From contig CAMBOZ010000054.1 of NCBI GenBank assembly GCA_945869505.1, positions 1-7,998 of the forward strand: a DNA stretch of 7,998 nt. The letters are read 5' to 3'. Under the pieces are notes generated by a model, which saw only the letters and a list, made by a program, of their open reading frames with translations, was not told the origin of the DNA and did no database searches. Of this stretch, positions 6,610 to 7,998 are shown piece by piece; the first letter of the stretch is position 1, and every line of letters starts with the position of its first letter. Position numbers and translations under genes: made by a program. The stretch is from Bifidobacterium breve (GTDB lineage: Bacteria > Actinomycetota > Actinomycetes > Nanopelagicales > Nanopelagicaceae).

Positions 6610-7682
6610 TATTTGATCGCTTTCATTATGCGCTCGGCCGCTTCATTTATCTGTAAATCAGATGCGGTCATAGCGACTCTAATGTGCGATGCGCCAAGTG
6701 GGCCATAGAAATTGCCGGGGGTCGCCAAAATTCCAAGCTGGGCCAACCAATCAACTGAGCGCCAAGCATCTTCTGATCTGGTGCACCATATGTAAAGACC
6801 GGCGGCTGAATCATCAATTCTAAAACCGGCAGCTTGCAGCGCAGGTGCCAAAACAGATCTGCGCGAGTTATATCTTGCACGTTGTTCTTGCACATGCACT
6901 TCATCACTTAACGCTGCCACCATCGCATTTTGAATTGGAAGCGGCACCATCATCCCGGCATGTTTGCGGACTTCACGAATTTGGGCAATTAACTTGCTGT
7001 CGCCAATTAGAAATGCACCACGATAGCCAGCCATTGATGAGCGTTTAGAAAGCGAATGCACCACTAATACATTTGAATTATCGCCATCGGTGTACTTCAG
7101 AAGTGAAGTCGGTTGGGCGGTGTCGCCAAAGTCGATATAGCACTCATCACAAACCAGAGTTCCAGAATTTTGGCGAGACCATTTCAGCGCAGCTAGAAGT
7201 TCTAACTCAGAATGCACTCGACCAGTTGGATTACCTGGCGAGTTAATCCAAGCAAAATCCGCCGCTGGCCAAGTGGCTGCATCAACACCGACAGGAATTG
7301 GATTGGCTTGGGCCAAAAGCGCTCCTACTAAGTAGGTTGGATATGCAACTTCTGGATAAATAACGTTCTTACTTTGCAGAAGAGTTGGCAACCAAGCAAC
7401 TAGTTCTTTAGAACCGATCACCGGTAGAACATCAAAACTCCCTGTTGCACCTAGATGCGAAATAGCCCAATTGCGAATTGCTTCCTGTAACTCTTTGGTG
7501 CCAGCCGTGACGGGATATCGCGGTGAATCTGCACTTTCGCGCAGCGCGCTCTGGATTATTTGCGGAGTCGAATCAACTGGCGTTCCTTGAGACAAATCGA
7601 TTATTCCACCGGCAAATTCACGCGCCTTTTGCGCATAAGGGGCCAACGCATCCCACGGAAAATCTGGCAAAGGTTGGCGCAT
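6609..7682 (-). CDS. dapC: Succinyldiaminopimelate aminotransferase (DapC), PLP-dependent
   Basis: This cytosolic class I/II aminotransferase makes N-succinyl-LL-diaminopimelate from N-succinyl-2-amino-6-ketopimelate with glutamate, in the lysine and peptidoglycan precursor pathway. The 357 residues include the N-terminal substrate region GGIIDLSQGTPVD (25-37), the PLP-contacting NSPGNPTG (147-154), DECYIDFG (179-186), the Schiff-base lysine K213 in SLSKRS (210-215) with GYRGAF after it, and the carboxylate-binding arginine R335 in HIRVAM. Length and motifs fit the actinobacterial DapC branch, and the adjacent ferredoxin is its standard partner gene (as fdxC-dapC in mycobacteria), which settles the substrate better than sequence alone. 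The ATG at 7680-7682 is the only good start before a stop six codons upstream; it lacks a clear Shine-Dalgarno. It follows fdxA by 31 nt and overlaps manC by one base, so the three are likely one transcript. Confidence 0.92.
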   Translation of the reverse strand: MRQPLPDFPWDALAPYAQKAREFAGGIIDLSQGTPVDSTPQIIQSALRESADSPRYPVTAGTKELQEAIRNWAISHLGATGSFDVLPVIGSKELVAWLPTLLQSKNVIYPEVAYPTYLVGALLAQANPIPVGVDAATWPAADFAWINSPGNPTGRVHSELELLAALKWSRQNSGTLVCDECYIDFGDTAQPTSLLKYTDGDNSNVLVVHSLSKRSSMAGYRGAFLIGDSKLIAQIREVRKHAGMMVPLPIQNAMVAALSDEVHVQEQRARYNSRRSVLAPALQAAGFRIDDSAAGLYIWCTRSEDAWRSVDWLAQLGILATPGNFYGPLGASHIRVAMTASDLQINEAAERIMKAIK

Positions 7683-7713
7683 ATTTGGCAGGCGCTAGGT
7701 AACTTTGTTTAAA

Positions 7714-7998
7714 TTATTCTTTTGGTGGAATTGCTAGGACATCTGGGTGATCGCTATTTGTTAAGCCAACCTTGGCTGCGCCTCCAGGAGATCCAAGTTC
7801 AACGAAGAATTCGGTATTGATCTTGGATGAATCTTTCCACTGCGAAGGGATGTCATCTTCGTAATAAATGGCTTCAACTGGGCACACCGGCTCACAAGCA
7901 CCGCAATCCACGCACTCGTCAGGTTGGATGTAGAGCATGCGATTGCCTTCGTAGATACAGTCAACTGGGCATTCCTCGATGCAGGATTTGTCCTTAAC
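7714..7998 (-). CDS. fdxA: Seven-iron ferredoxin (3Fe-4S/4Fe-4S), N-terminus cut by right window edge
   Basis: This is a small cytosolic electron carrier of the FdxA/FdxC type. The 94 visible residues begin at VKDKSC and contain CIEECPVDC (visible 6-14) and the full cluster motif C29-x2-C32-x2-C35-x3-C39-P in [12 protein letters not shown], followed by VEAIYYEDD. The first cysteine of the 3Fe-4S site, expected near family residue 8, lies outside the window, with roughly a dozen N-terminal residues missing. The ATG at 7936-7938 is internal (the M of RMLYI), not the start, because the coding frame continues to the edge with conserved ferredoxin sequence. The C-terminus ends ...LAIPPKE. It precedes dapC by 31 nt, an arrangement conserved in actinobacteria, and is probably the first gene of the fdxA-dapC-manC transcript. 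Whether the ferredoxin serves the DapC step is not known; the aminotransferase needs no electrons. Confidence 0.94.
   Translation of the reverse strand, partial: VKDKSCIEECPVDCIYEGNRMLYIQPDECVDCGACEPVCPVEAIYYEDDIPSQWKDSSKINTEFFVELGSPGGAAKVGLTNSDHPDVLAIPPKE

Noticed and set aside
7714..7938. A 74-residue ferredoxin starting at the ATG at 7938
   Set aside because: The same frame runs to the window edge with conserved ferredoxin cysteines (CIEECPVDC), so this ATG is internal.
1..7998. Defence system, prophage, transposon, CRISPR array or recent horizontal transfer
   Set aside because: No such genes, terminal repeats or repeat-spacer pattern. All genes are one strand, tightly packed, and typical actinobacterial core functions.

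Overview
The window looks like chromosome from a low-to-moderate GC actinobacterium. The actinobacterial signatures are a WhiB regulator, a DUF3499 protein, a DUF5719 protein, a dapC-type succinyldiaminopimelate aminotransferase next to a seven-iron ferredoxin, and a ManC and ManB pair of actinobacterial type. Base composition is visibly below that of Streptomyces or Mycobacterium. With the very tight packing this suggests a streamlined aquatic lineage such as the freshwater acI/Nanopelagicales group, but that placement is an inference. I see no mobile element, tRNA, rRNA, CRISPR array or phage gene.

All eight genes lie on the minus strand, so transcription runs from high to low coordinates. 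The upstream block is fdxA (5' end beyond the right edge), dapC and manC. The dapC stop and manC start share a base. The only sizeable intergenic gap follows (about 160 bp, 5484-5643). It holds a possible terminator hairpin behind manC and a promoter in front of whiB, with a perfect 16-bp palindrome over the likely -10. The downstream block is whiB, a 1011-residue glycosyltransferase with a large membrane domain, an exported DUF5719 protein, DUF3499, and the N-terminal part of manB, which runs off the left edge. whiB to the glycosyltransferase is separated by 5 nt, and the glycosyltransferase overlaps the DUF5719 gene by ATGA. The last two gaps are about 40 nt.

Functionally this is a cell-envelope and growth-control locus. 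ManB (mannose-6-P to mannose-1-P) and ManC (mannose-1-P plus GTP to GDP-mannose) supply GDP-mannose. DapC feeds the diaminopimelate/lysine branch used in peptidoglycan. The membrane glycosyltransferase and its exported DUF5719 partner probably build or modify an envelope polymer whose identity is unknown. A WhiB2-type iron-sulfur regulator heads the operon. The layout broadly agrees with the manA-manB-DUF3499-whiB2-manC neighbourhood of mycobacteria and the whiB neighbourhood of Streptomyces, so most of it is conserved rather than new.

Points that stand out are the missing ordinary start codon of manB, the palindrome in the whiB promoter, the possible leaderless promoter of the DUF3499 gene, an intragenic 21-bp palindrome, and the uncharacterised two-domain glycosyltransferase/DUF5719 pair.
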